Of a stretch of DNA of 64,000 nucleotides, positions 38,643 to 48,620 are shown piece by piece (positions within the stretch are counted from its first letter, which is position 1; each line of letters starts with the position of its first letter). The notes under the pieces are model-generated. The model was not told where the DNA came from. It saw only the letters and a program-made list of their open reading frames with translations, and made no database searches. The translations under genes were made by a program, and so were the position numbers. The DNA lies in NCBI RefSeq assembly GCF_027271155.1, contig NZ_CP114542.1, forward strand, positions 682,001 through 746,000, in the 5' to 3' direction. Source of the DNA: Brevundimonas subvibrioides (lineage in GTDB: Bacteria; Pseudomonadota; Alphaproteobacteria; Caulobacterales; Caulobacteraceae).

Positions 38643-39329
38643 ATGCCCCCCATGACAAAGACCCTGCATATCGATTTCGTCTCCGACGTCGTCTGCCCCT
38701 GGTGCGTGGTGGGGCTGGGCGGGCTGGAGGCGGCGCTCAGGACGCTGAAGGCCGAGGGGATCGAGGCGGAGGTCCATTTCCAGCCGTTCGAGCTGAACCC
38801 CGGCATGGCGGCCGAGGGCGAGAATACGGCTGAGCACATCGCCCGCAAATACGGCTCGACCCCCGAACAGTCGGCCGCCAACCGGGCCATGATCACCGAA
38901 CGGGCGGCCGAGGCGTGGCCAGACACCGGGAACGGGCCGTTCGAGATGCGGATGGGGCCCGACAGCCGAATCTGGAACACCTTCGACGCCCACCGGCTGC
39001 TGCACTGGGCCGGCACCGTGGGACCGGGCGAGCAGCGGGCGTTGAAGGAAGCCCTGTTCCGCACGCATTTCACCGACGGACGGTCGCTGGCCGACCCGGT
39101 GGTGCTGGCCGATGCAGCGGCGGCCGCCGGGCTGCACCGGGACAAGGCCGTCGAGGTCCTGGCCGACGACCTCTATGCCGCCGAGGTGCGCGAGGTGGAG
39201 GAACTGTGGCGGTCGCGGGGGATCAACGCCGTGCCCGCCGTGGTGGTGGAGGGGAAATGGCTGATCTCCGGCGGCCAGCCGGCGGGGGTGTTCGAGGAGG
39301 CGTTGCGGAAGATGGCGGGGGAGGGGTGA
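38643..39329 (+). CDS. DsbA-family (FrnE-like) dithiol oxidoreductase
   Basis: 228 aa, cytoplasmic (no signal). The thioredoxin-fold active site is SDVVCPWCVVG (CPWC), with a helical insert and the cis-Pro in INAVPAVVVEG. FrnE-type proteins are linked to polyketide synthesis or oxidative stress. ATG 38643 has GAGAAGGA about 7 nt upstream; ATG 38652 is an alternative start. Confidence 0.9.
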   Translation: MPPMTKTLHIDFVSDVVCPWCVVGLGGLEAALRTLKAEGIEAEVHFQPFELNPGMAAEGENTAEHIARKYGSTPEQSAANRAMITERAAEAWPDTGNGPFEMRMGPDSRIWNTFDAHRLLHWAGTVGPGEQRALKEALFRTHFTDGRSLADPVVLADAAAAAGLHRDKAVEVLADDLYAAEVREVEELWRSRGINAVPAVVVEGKWLISGGQPAGVFEEALRKMAGEG

Positions 39330-39344
39330 TCCTCCTCGCGTGAA

Positions 39345-39516
39345 CCCTCTCCCAGAGGGAGAGGGCTTGAGGCTCGCAGAGCGCAGCGATGCGTGAAGCC
39401 GAAAGGGTGAGGGGCTGCCGCTGAAGTCGGGCATCGCCCGTGTGACGGCTCACGCCGACTGAGAGGCCAACCCCTCATCCGTCCGCTACGCGGCCATCTT
39501 CTCCCGCCGGGAGAAG
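39345..39516. repeat. Composite palindromic element A, upstream of the DUF559 gene
   Basis: It begins with the hairpin CCCTCTCCC-AGA-GGGAGAGGG (39345-39365), followed by GGCTTGAGGCTCG... and AGCCGAAAGGGTGAGGGGCT, a central CGGCTCACGCCGACTGA, and ends with the hairpin CTTCTCCCG-C-CGGGAGAAG (39498-39516). The same building blocks in the same order occur in element B at 39888, so A and B flank the DUF559 gene. Confidence 0.75.
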
Positions 39517-39533
39517 GAAGCTAGTTTGAAGCC

Positions 39534-39875
39534 ATGTCCCGCGCTCGCGATCTTCGCCAGTCGACCGGTCTGGCCGAGCAGCGCGTCTGGGCGCGGCTGA
39601 GGGGCGGGGCGGTCGATGGCTTCAAGGTACGCCGCCAGCACGCCATCGGCCGCTACATCGTGGATTTTGCCTGTGTGCCCTTGCGGCTGGTGATCGAGAT
39701 TGACGGCGGGGTGCACGACCGCGACGACGTGATCTTGCGGAATCACCTGCGCCAGACCGAGATCGAGGCCCTGGGGTGGACGGTGGTCCGCTTCACGAAT
39801 GAGATCGCGCTGGGGGAGCCCTGGCGGATCGACGAGGCGATCCGCGACCAGGCGCGGGCGGTGGGGTTGCTGTGA
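39534..39875 (+). CDS. DUF559 Vsr-like endonuclease-fold protein
   Basis: 113 aa. The restriction-endonuclease-like core is visible: SRARDLRQSTGLAEQRVWARL, then FKVRRQHAIGRYIVDFAC with the metal-binding Asp, and LVIEIDGGVHD with the ExD pair, ending GWTVVRFTNEIAL. This is the DUF559 domain, related to Vsr and other very-short-patch nucleases; biological role unknown. The gene lies exactly between two copies of a palindromic element (17 nt and 12 nt gaps), which suggests they move or are maintained together. Confidence 0.88.
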   Translation: MSRARDLRQSTGLAEQRVWARLRGGAVDGFKVRRQHAIGRYIVDFACVPLRLVIEIDGGVHDRDDVILRNHLRQTEIEALGWTVVRFTNEIALGEPWRIDEAIRDQARAVGLL

Positions 39876-39887
39876 CCGGTTTTCGCC

Positions 39888-40082
39888 CCCTCTCCCGTCG
39901 GGAGAGGGCTTGAGGCTCGGCAAGCGCAGCGCGCCGCCAGCCGAAAGGGTGAGGGGCTTTTGCCAGACGGGGGCCCCGGTCCGTGCTACGGCTTACGCCG
40001 ACTGACCCACCCGACCCTCACCCTTTCGCGTTTCCAATCGCTGCGCTCCTGGACGCTCAAGCCCTCTCCCAATGGGAGAGGG
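39888..40082. repeat. Composite palindromic element B, downstream of the DUF559 gene
   Basis: A large imperfect inverted repeat. The left arm starts with CCCTCTCCCG-TC-GGGAGAGGG (39888-39908) and runs through CTTGAGGCTCGG..., AGCCGAAAGGGTGAGGGG. The right arm is the reverse (ACCCTCACCCTTTCGCG ... GCTCAAGCCCTCTCCC-AAT-GGGAGAGGG, ending at 40082). Its centre shares ACGCCGACTGA with element A. Confidence 0.8.
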
Positions 40083-40098
40083 TCGGAAGCGGGAGAGG

Positions 40099-40220
40099 GA
40101 GACCTCGTCGGGATTGACGAACGGGGCCGCCTCCGCGCGCTCAGGCAGGACGCGGTGGATGAAGGGGGTCTTCCCGGCGCCGTTCGGTCCGGCGAGGAGG
40201 ACGGAGTGAGCATGACGCAT
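40099..40220 (-). pseudogene. Truncated zeta-toxin-like P-loop kinase remnant, copy 1
   Basis: The minus strand encodes the N-terminal 40 or so residues of a zeta-toxin/UDP-GlcNAc-kinase-like protein: SVLLAGPNGAGKTPFIHRV (Walker A) ... APFVNPDEVSL. The rest is missing, and the frame runs straight into the palindromic element ending at 40082. It is about 85 percent alike by eye to copy 2 at 40772. No complete toxin is present. The remainder of the 39876-40317 interval holds only element B and the leader of the next gene. Confidence 0.65.
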
Positions 40221-40317
40221 CTCATACCTGAGGCCAAGGCTGACCATGGCCCAGTGCATTCCCGTTTGCGCCCGGCGCGCCCGGCATGGGAAGCTCGGTC
40301 CAGGTGGAGGGTGTCCG

Positions 40318-40734
40318 ATGATCGCGGTTTTGACGGCGTTGCTGGTGACCCTGTTCGCAGCCCCCGGCCAGACGTCGGCCGATCCCTATGCGGTGGGACA
40401 GGTCTGGGAGTACCGAACCCGCCCGCAGGAGCCGCAATCGCTGCTGATGATCCGGGAGATCGAGGACGGTGGCGTCGTCGGGCGGATCTATCACATCTCG
40501 ATCACCGGCATTCGGCCTGACGCGGGCTGGGGGCCGACGGAGATCGCCCATGCCCCGGTCAGTCGTCAGACTCTGGACGCGAGCGTGACCCGGCTGTCCG
40601 CCAAACACCCGGAGATGCCGGATTACCGGCCGGGCATCGCCGAATGGCGCGGCGCACACGGCGGCGTCTTCACCATCGGCGTCGCCGAAATCCTGAACGT
40701 GATCGACCTGCAGCTGTCAGGCATGCCGCGCTGA
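40318..40734 (+). CDS. Small secreted protein, function unknown
   Basis: 138 aa. The signal peptide is about 1-20 (MIAVLTALLVTLFAAPGQTSA). The mature part is about 118 aa with no cysteine (GQVWEYRTRPQEPQSLLMI, then GRIYHISITGIRPDAGW). GGTGGAGGG at 40303-40311 supports ATG 40318. I recognise no family. It sits between the two zeta-toxin remnants. Confidence 0.7.
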   Translation: MIAVLTALLVTLFAAPGQTSADPYAVGQVWEYRTRPQEPQSLLMIREIEDGGVVGRIYHISITGIRPDAGWGPTEIAHAPVSRQTLDASVTRLSAKHPEMPDYRPGIAEWRGAHGGVFTIGVAEILNVIDLQLSGMPR

Positions 40735-40771
40735 GCCTTCCCGTTCCGTCTCCCTCTCCCAGCGGGAAAGG

Positions 40772-40883
40772 GAGGCCTCGTCGGGATGGACGAACGGGAA
40801 CGCCTCCGCGCGCTCGCGCAGGAAGCGGTTGATGAAGGGGGGCTTCCCGGCCCGGTTCGGACCGGCGAGGAGGACGAGGGGGG
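40772..40883 (-). pseudogene. Truncated zeta-toxin-like P-loop kinase remnant, copy 2
   Basis: The minus strand reads LVLLAGPNRAGKPPFINRFL ... FPFVHPDEASL, the same N-terminal fragment as copy 1 but with a damaged Walker A (GPNRAGKP for GPNGAGKT). It ends against a degenerate CCCTCTCCC-AGC-GGGAAAGGG palindrome (40752-40772). Its 5' side touches the 3' end of the retron gene, so the retron may have inserted at or near this remnant. Confidence 0.65.
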
Positions 40884-40885
40884 GC

Positions 40886-42511
40886 CTACGCCAGCCATTG
40901 ATCGATTTTAGCTCGAAGCACATTAAAGGCTGTGAATGAGTAAGACATCGGCGAGAAGTCATCTCCCAGCTCAGGTCCACTAAGAATAACGCCCACGAAG
41001 AAGCCGTCACCGCTGAAAACTGGACCACCGCTTGATCCGTGAGATAAAGGTCTGTCGACCTCCATCCTCATTGCATGAGCCAAGTTTCGGTGTGCCGTTA
41101 TCCGGGTTGATATTGTGGATATAGAATTACCATCATTATACTGCGGAAACCCGCAGGCCAGTACATCATCACCTATGCGGACATCTTTCGCGTCCAGTGG
41201 AATTGAAGGCCTAGCTATGTCGAACGATCCGGTGGGTCGCACCAAAGCGATATCCAGCTCGTAGTCGATATCAGCCACGACAGCAGAAATTTCTCCTGGA
41301 AAATGTGTCGGGCAACGGAGCCGGCAGACCTTCATCTCATCTGTTCGGTCGAAGAGATGAGCGGCAGTTAGGAAATTGCCGTTTCCTATATAGAAGGCGC
41401 TTCCCCAAAATCCATTTGGAAGGACATTCAGTACATAGATTGACCGCTCCCTCTGGTCCCTCGGCCGCTTGATGCGAGAATCCGGGAAGGCCGCCTGCGC
41501 GCGTCTCGCAAGCTTATTGTAACGTTCGGAATAATTCAGCACATTGCCTAGGAAGGACAATCTGCCCAAAACATTATCTCGAAGATTATTGGCTTGGAAT
41601 ACGGTTCTGAATTTCGATAAATATTCATTGTTGGCAGAGTCGTATCCGTGATGTTCTATAGCTCTAATGGTAGCTCTAAGATTTCTGTAGAACGTAGTCG
41701 AAACGTTTACTTTTTTGTTTACTGTTAGCCCTGTAACTCGCTGGCGAACATGACGAGACATAGCCACGCACTTTTGATCGTTCAGCGTAAAGCCATTTTG
41801 AAGAAAAAGTGCCTTGAAACTATCAGATAACATGCCCGATCCTCTAGACACAAAATTTTCACCCAAGTGGACGCCTGTTGCCGATTCAAAGTTGCGACTA
41901 TTGGAAGTCGAAAACGTAATGTCGTCGGCGTATCGCGTGTAAGTTAAGCGATGTTCTTTCGCTAATCTTAGCAAAGAGGAGTCTAAGGGCCCGCAAACAA
42001 TATTCGAAATGATGCCTGATGTCGGTGCGCCGATAGGTACCACTCCCTCTTTGCAGCAAAGTTGGGCAATAGCCACAGCCACACTACGGTGGATGCGATA
42101 TCTGCTTGATTGAAGTATACCGGAAATTCTCGAGAAATGGATCGACGGAAAGAAATCTTGAATATCTACATTTAGGATAAATCTTTGCCCAACATGAGAT
42201 TGGGCATTTGTTATGATCGATTCGCAGAGTTCGAAACCACGGACGGCTGGTGGGGCGTCGTATATTTCTTCCAAGAGAATGAGGAGTCGACGTTGGATCT
42301 TCTTCAGCAGGCGAATGGGAACGTCAATCTGACGTTGACCACCACTCTTCTTATCAATTTGAAATGATCGATATCTTCCCGATGGAGGGAATCGATACAA
42401 TATATATGAAAGTTCGGACGCATAGTTGACCCCCATCATAGCGGCCAACTCGCGAGTAGTCGTTATCGTGTTCAAGCGCGGCGGAGGTGGTGCGAGCGCG
42501 ATATCAACCAT
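40886..42511 (-). CDS. Retron-type reverse transcriptase fused to a trypsin-like serine protease
   Basis: 541 aa. The N-terminal part (about 1-345) is a reverse transcriptase: NAQSH at 102-106 (the retron NAxxH motif), motif A VDIQDFF (115-121), GAPTS (161-165), catalytic YADD (194-197) and VTG at 259-261 (the retron VTG motif). The C-terminal part (about 355-541) is a trypsin-fold protease with His385 (LTAAHLF), Asp420 (ELDIAL) and Ser494 (GSSGGPVF), a complete triad. Retrons make a branched RNA-DNA (msDNA) and act as anti-phage systems; here the protease is the likely effector. The gene is clearly AT-richer than its surroundings (21 G/C of 60 at 41581-41640), so it was probably acquired by transfer. 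Confidence 0.9.
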   Translation of the reverse strand: MVDIALAPPPPRLNTITTTRELAAMMGVNYASELSYILYRFPPSGRYRSFQIDKKSGGQRQIDVPIRLLKKIQRRLLILLEEIYDAPPAVRGFELCESIITNAQSHVGQRFILNVDIQDFFPSIHFSRISGILQSSRYRIHRSVAVAIAQLCCKEGVVPIGAPTSGIISNIVCGPLDSSLLRLAKEHRLTYTRYADDITFSTSNSRNFESATGVHLGENFVSRGSGMLSDSFKALFLQNGFTLNDQKCVAMSRHVRQRVTGLTVNKKVNVSTTFYRNLRATIRAIEHHGYDSANNEYLSKFRTVFQANNLRDNVLGRLSFLGNVLNYSERYNKLARRAQAAFPDSRIKRPRDQRERSIYVLNVLPNGFWGSAFYIGNGNFLTAAHLFDRTDEMKVCRLRCPTHFPGEISAVVADIDYELDIALVRPTGSFDIARPSIPLDAKDVRIGDDVLACGFPQYNDGNSISTISTRITAHRNLAHAMRMEVDRPLSHGSSGGPVFSGDGFFVGVILSGPELGDDFSPMSYSFTAFNVLRAKIDQWLA

Positions 42512-42523
42512 GCAGGCCGTGCC

Positions 42524-42667
42524 GTTGTATCCAGGTAGTCTCAGGGTGTCTGCTCGCCACGGGCGTATATACTACCGTAGACAAGAGGCGGTCGCAGTAA
42601 CGCGACCAAAATACAAACCACGCTCGCACCGCCTGAACGATATTCACATCTTCAGGCGGATTGCAAC
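42524..42667 (-). ncRNA. Candidate retron msr-msd RNA
   Basis: The 164-nt gap between the retron ORF and thiC, read on the minus strand. GTTGCAATCC (42667-42658) can pair with GGATACAAC (42532-42524), 8 pairs with a small internal loop, fitting the a1/a2 repeats that bracket retron RNAs. Between them are a 9-bp hairpin CCGCCTGAA/TTCAGGCGG (42630-42659), a 6-bp hairpin GGTCGC/GCGACC (42590-42607), and a longer stem closed by GGTAGT/ACTACC (42571-42576 with 42534-42539) with an inner CGCC-CGT-GGCG. a2 ends 13 nt before the ORF. I could not place the branching G with confidence. Confidence 0.5.
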
Positions 42668-42675
42668 GAGAGGTT

Positions 42676-44873
<2,198 letters not shown>

Positions 44874-44965
44874 AACACGGCGACGATAGGCCCGGCGGCG
44901 GCGGGTGTCCATTCCCGGGGCGGGGCACCGGGTGTTAGGGAGGGGGACAACCGGAGCCCGATCCC

Positions 44966-45970
44966 ATGCACCTCGCCCGCTTTCCCCGCCTGCGCCTGGC
45001 GCACCTGCCCACGCCGCTGGAGCCCCTGCCCCGGCTGTCGGAGGCGCTGGGCATCGACCTGTGGATCAAGCGCGACGACTGCACCGGCCTGGCGGGCGGC
45101 GGCAACAAGACGAGGAAGCTGGAGTTCCTGCTGGGCGATGCCTTCGAGCAGGATGCCGACACCCTGATCACCCAGGGGGCCGTGCAGTCCAACCATGTGC
45201 GCCAGACGGCGGCGGCCGCGGCGGCGACCGGCCTGAAATGCGAGGTCATTCTGGAGGAGCGGACCGGGTCGAAGGCGGTCGACTATGTCCACAACGGCAA
45301 CGTCCTGATGGACCGGCTGTTCGGGGCGACGATCCGATCCGTGCCCGGAGGATCGGACATGCCGGCCGAGCTGGAGAAGACGGCCGACGAGGTGCGGGCG
45401 CGCGGCGGGCGGCCCTATGTGATCCCGGGCGGCGGATCGAACGCGATCGGCGCGCTGGGCTATGTCGACTGCGCGCGCGAGATCGTGGTGCAGGCGGACG
45501 AACTGGATCTGGCCATCGACCGGATCGTGACGGCGACCGGCAGCGCGGGCACCCATGCGGGGCTTGTGGCCGGTCTGGCGGTGCTGGGGGCCGACATTCC
45601 GGTGCTGGGCATCGGCGTGCGGGCCCCGAAAGAGAAGCAGGAAGCCAATGTGCTGAAGCTGGCGAAAGAGACCGCCATCCTGCTGGGCCATGCGGACCGG
45701 GTGAAGGATTCGATGGTGGTGGCCGACTGCGACTATGTCGGTGCCGGCTATGGCCTGATCGACCAGGCGGTGGTGGATGCGCTGGTGCTGGCCGCGCGGA
45801 CCGACGGGATCGTGCTGGACCCCGTCTATACCGGCAAGGCGATGAAGGGGCTGATCGCCCTGGCCCGGGCCGGCCGGTTCGAGGGCGAGCGGGTGGTGTT
45901 CCTGCACACCGGCGGAGCCCAGGGCCTGTTCGGATACCAGGGCGAACTGGACGCGATGTTCGGAGCCTAG
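44966..45970 (+). CDS. D-cysteine desulfhydrase / ACC deaminase family PLP enzyme
   Basis: 334 aa. The PLP lysine is in [17 protein letters not shown], with [21 protein letters not shown], the phosphate loop [13 protein letters not shown] and [15 protein letters not shown]. The group includes D-cysteine desulfhydrase (DcyD) and L-cysteate sulfo-lyase; the sequence fits either, and ACC deaminase is less likely. It is divergent from thiC. Confidence 0.87.
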   Translation: MHLARFPRLRLAHLPTPLEPLPRLSEALGIDLWIKRDDCTGLAGGGNKTRKLEFLLGDAFEQDADTLITQGAVQSNHVRQTAAAAAATGLKCEVILEERTGSKAVDYVHNGNVLMDRLFGATIRSVPGGSDMPAELEKTADEVRARGGRPYVIPGGGSNAIGALGYVDCAREIVVQADELDLAIDRIVTATGSAGTHAGLVAGLAVLGADIPVLGIGVRAPKEKQEANVLKLAKETAILLGHADRVKDSMVVADCDYVGAGYGLIDQAVVDALVLAARTDGIVLDPVYTGKAMKGLIALARAGRFEGERVVFLHTGGAQGLFGYQGELDAMFGA

Positions 45971-45983
45971 ACCGGGTGCCGCG

Positions 45984-46784
45984 TCAGGGGGCCGGGGCGG
46001 CGCCCGGCGGCGGGCCGGGGAAGGGCGGGAAGGCCAGGGGGTCTATCGCCGCGCCCGGCGATCCGGCGGTGACCGCATCGTAGAGGGCGGTTCCGACGGG
46101 CGTAAAGGTGATCGCCTCGATCGCCGCGAACATCGCGAACATGGCGCCTATGCCCCAGATCCAGGCGGGGTGGACGCGTCCGTTCCGCATCAGGTCGGCA
46201 AGGACGCCGATCAGCGGAAAGACAAGGCTGACGATGAAGGTCGCTTCCCAGCCCCAGGGGATCAGCAGGGGCAGGGGCAGCAGTCGTCCGAGCGCCGGTC
46301 CCATCAGGATGGCCATGGCACAGTAGTGCAGACGCTGGTGCCAGGGTGTCGCGCGCCGGAAGCCGATGGCCGCGAGCGTCAGGCCGATGAAGGCGAAGAG
46401 GGAAACCGGATCGAAGACCAGGAACTGAAGCGGCCTGAAGAAGAAGGGTACATGAGCCGCGCGGACCATGTTCACGGTGACGAGGCAGCCCAGAACCAGC
46501 ATCGGCACCAGCCAGGCGGCGGCGATCCATCCCAGCGGGCGATGCAGCCGGACCTGGCCCGTCGCGATCAGGAGGTTCTGGAGCAGGAAGATGACGACCC
46601 AGCCCATGAAGACGATGGCATGGGCATGAACGAGGGGCGGCGCCTGGAAGCTGGACCGGCCCATGGCCAGTTGCAGCGAGAATCCGGCGAAGATCACCAG
46701 CACCATGGCGATCGCGCTGAGAAGGAAAAAGCGCTTGCCGTCCTGAGTGCCGGCCTGCGTGACGTTCGATGCGGTCATAACCAT
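45984..46784 (-). CDS. Integral membrane protein, function unknown
   Basis: 266 aa with about seven membrane segments (FLLSAIAMVLVIFAGFSL; AHAIVFMGWVVIFLLQNLL; WIAAAWLVPMLVLGCLVTV; LFAFIGLTLAAIGF; YCAMAILMGPALGRLLPLPLL; TFIVSLVFPLIGVLADL; WIWGIGAMFAMFAAIEAI). A Pro-rich tail (FPPFPGPPPGAAPAP) ends it. HAHAIVFMGW recalls membrane haem or DUF2306-like proteins, but I cannot assign it. An ATG two codons in is an alternative start. Confidence 0.8.
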   Translation of the reverse strand: MVMTASNVTQAGTQDGKRFFLLSAIAMVLVIFAGFSLQLAMGRSSFQAPPLVHAHAIVFMGWVVIFLLQNLLIATGQVRLHRPLGWIAAAWLVPMLVLGCLVTVNMVRAAHVPFFFRPLQFLVFDPVSLFAFIGLTLAAIGFRRATPWHQRLHYCAMAILMGPALGRLLPLPLLIPWGWEATFIVSLVFPLIGVLADLMRNGRVHPAWIWGIGAMFAMFAAIEAITFTPVGTALYDAVTAGSPGAAIDPLAFPPFPGPPPGAAPAP

Positions 46785-46975
46785 CCCCCGATGATGGCCC
46801 CAGCCTAGGGCCGGATACGGCAGAGGTCAAAACCGCAAAACGATGTGATGTGGCCCCGCTGTTCATTTCGGGTCCGTGCGACCATGGTTGCCGGTGTTCA
46901 GAATCTGATGGTGCGCTGCCCCGATCGGCCGCGCGCCGTGCAAAAGATCCTGTTTCCAAAGATCGGGCGGATGCG

Positions 46976-47641
46976 ATGAGCAAGATACTGGGTGTCCTGG
47001 GCGGGATGGGGCCGGCGGCCACGGTCGCGTTTCTGGCGCGGGTGCAGACGCTGACGCCCGCACAGGGCGACGCCGATCACATCCGGGTGGTCATGGACAT
47101 GAACCCCCAGGTGCCGGACCGGAATACGCGGCTGGGCGAGGCCGAGGTCGAACTGGCGGCGATGGCCTTGCGTCTCAAGGCGGCGGGTGCCGAAGTTCTG
47201 GCCATGCCATGCAACACTGCCCACGCGCAGAAGGCGGGGATTCTGGCAGCCGGCCTGCCCTTCATCGACATGATCGCGACGACGGTCGCGGTGGTCGGGG
47301 GATACGATGCGAGGTCCATCGGCGTCCTCGCGACGCCGGGTGGCGAGGCGCTGTATCGGGCCGCGCTGGAGGCGGTAGGGGTAAGGCCCGTCCTGCTGAC
47401 GGGGGCGGACCGGGAGGCCTTCATGGCCTGCGTCTATGGCGTGAAGCGGGGCGATACCGGGCCTGCGAACCGGGCGGAGATGGCAAGGCTGGCGCGGGCG
47501 CTGACCACAGCCGGGGCCGATGCGATCATCGCCGGGTGCACGGAGGTGCCGCTGCTGCTGGACGCGGGGGAGGTGTCGGTGCCGTTTGTGGATTCGGCCG
47601 AGGTCCTCGCGCAGGCCTGCGTGGACGCGTGCCTGCGCTGA
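46976..47641 (+). CDS. Aspartate/glutamate racemase family protein
   Basis: 221 aa. It starts MSKILGVLGGMGPAATVAFLARV, typical of aspartate racemase. The two catalytic cysteines are in MPCNTAHAQ and AGCTEVPLLL. ATG 46976 is used because longer in-frame starts have no family similarity. The enzyme racemises aspartate or a related amino acid without PLP. Confidence 0.9.
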   Translation: MSKILGVLGGMGPAATVAFLARVQTLTPAQGDADHIRVVMDMNPQVPDRNTRLGEAEVELAAMALRLKAAGAEVLAMPCNTAHAQKAGILAAGLPFIDMIATTVAVVGGYDARSIGVLATPGGEALYRAALEAVGVRPVLLTGADREAFMACVYGVKRGDTGPANRAEMARLARALTTAGADAIIAGCTEVPLLLDAGEVSVPFVDSAEVLAQACVDACLR

Positions 47642-47681
47642 CGGCTTGCCCGATCCGGTCGTCATCGGCATGGATCGGCGG

Positions 47682-48620
47682 ATGAAACCACAGAGTCTGA
47701 TCATCGACTGCGACCCGGGGGTGGACGACGCCGTCGGCCTGTTGCTGGCCTTCGCCTCGCCCGAGCTGGACATCAGGGCGATCATCACCGTGGGCGGAAA
47801 CGTGCCGGTCGCGCGGACCAGTCGAAATGCCCGGATCATCCGCCAGATCGCCGGACGCGAGGATGTGCCCGTCTTTGCCGGCGCGGGCGTGCCGCTGAGA
47901 CGCGAGCCGGCGGGGGCGAGCGAGTTCCACGGGGCCGAGGGGTTGGGCTGGCTCGAGGTGTTCGAGCCGGATGCGCCGCTGGCGGACGGTCATCAGGCGG
48001 ACGCCCTGACGCGGATCGTGATGGACGCGCCGGAGGGGTCGGTCGCAATCGCCCTGATGGGACCGATGACCAATCTGGCGCTGGCGATGAGGGCGGAGCC
48101 CCGGCTGGCGGCCCGGCTGGGCCCGGTCGTGGCCATGGGCGGGGCGAGGTCCGAAGGCGGTAACATCACGGCGTCCGCCGAGTTCAACATCTGGGCCGAC
48201 CCGGATGCGGCGGCCGAGGTCTTTGCCTCGGGCTGCGAGATGGTCGTCCTGGGGCTGGATGCGACGCATCAGGTGCGGGCGACCGAGGGCCGGATCGCGG
48301 CGCTGGAGGCGGTCGGCGATGCGCGGGCGACGACGGCGGCGAGGCTGCTGCGGTTCTCGCAGAGCATCGAGCGGGAAATCGTCGGCTGGGACGCGGCCCC
48401 GTTGCATGACCCGTGCACGGTGGCGTGGCTGTTGCAGCCTGAACTGTTCCGGCTGGCACCGTGCCGGATCGAGGTCGAGACCGGGAGCGACCTGACGCGC
48501 GGCCATACGGCGGTCGAGTTCCGGGTCGATGGCGCGACCGCGCGGCATCACTGGGCGACCTGGGCGGACGGGCAGGGGGTGTTCGATCTGCTGACCGGGC
48601 GTCTGGGGGGTCGAGCATGA
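47682..48620 (+). CDS. Inosine-uridine-preferring nucleoside hydrolase
   Basis: 312 aa. The calcium-binding signature is IIDCDPGVDDAVGLLLAFASPEL near the N-terminus, with MGPMTNLALAM, ASAEFNIWADPDAAAEVF and a late HDPCTVAWLL histidine. It splits ribonucleosides into base and ribose. ATG 47670 is an alternative start. Its stop overlaps rbsK, so the released ribose can be phosphorylated by the next gene product. Confidence 0.94.
   Translation: MKPQSLIIDCDPGVDDAVGLLLAFASPELDIRAIITVGGNVPVARTSRNARIIRQIAGREDVPVFAGAGVPLRREPAGASEFHGAEGLGWLEVFEPDAPLADGHQADALTRIVMDAPEGSVAIALMGPMTNLALAMRAEPRLAARLGPVVAMGGARSEGGNITASAEFNIWADPDAAAEVFASGCEMVVLGLDATHQVRATEGRIAALEAVGDARATTAARLLRFSQSIEREIVGWDAAPLHDPCTVAWLLQPELFRLAPCRIEVETGSDLTRGHTAVEFRVDGATARHHWATWADGQGVFDLLTGRLGGRA

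Noticed and set aside
42185..42367. Small plus-strand frame in the RT gene as a possible antitoxin
   Set aside because: No ribosome-binding site or family; more likely chance in AT-rich sequence.
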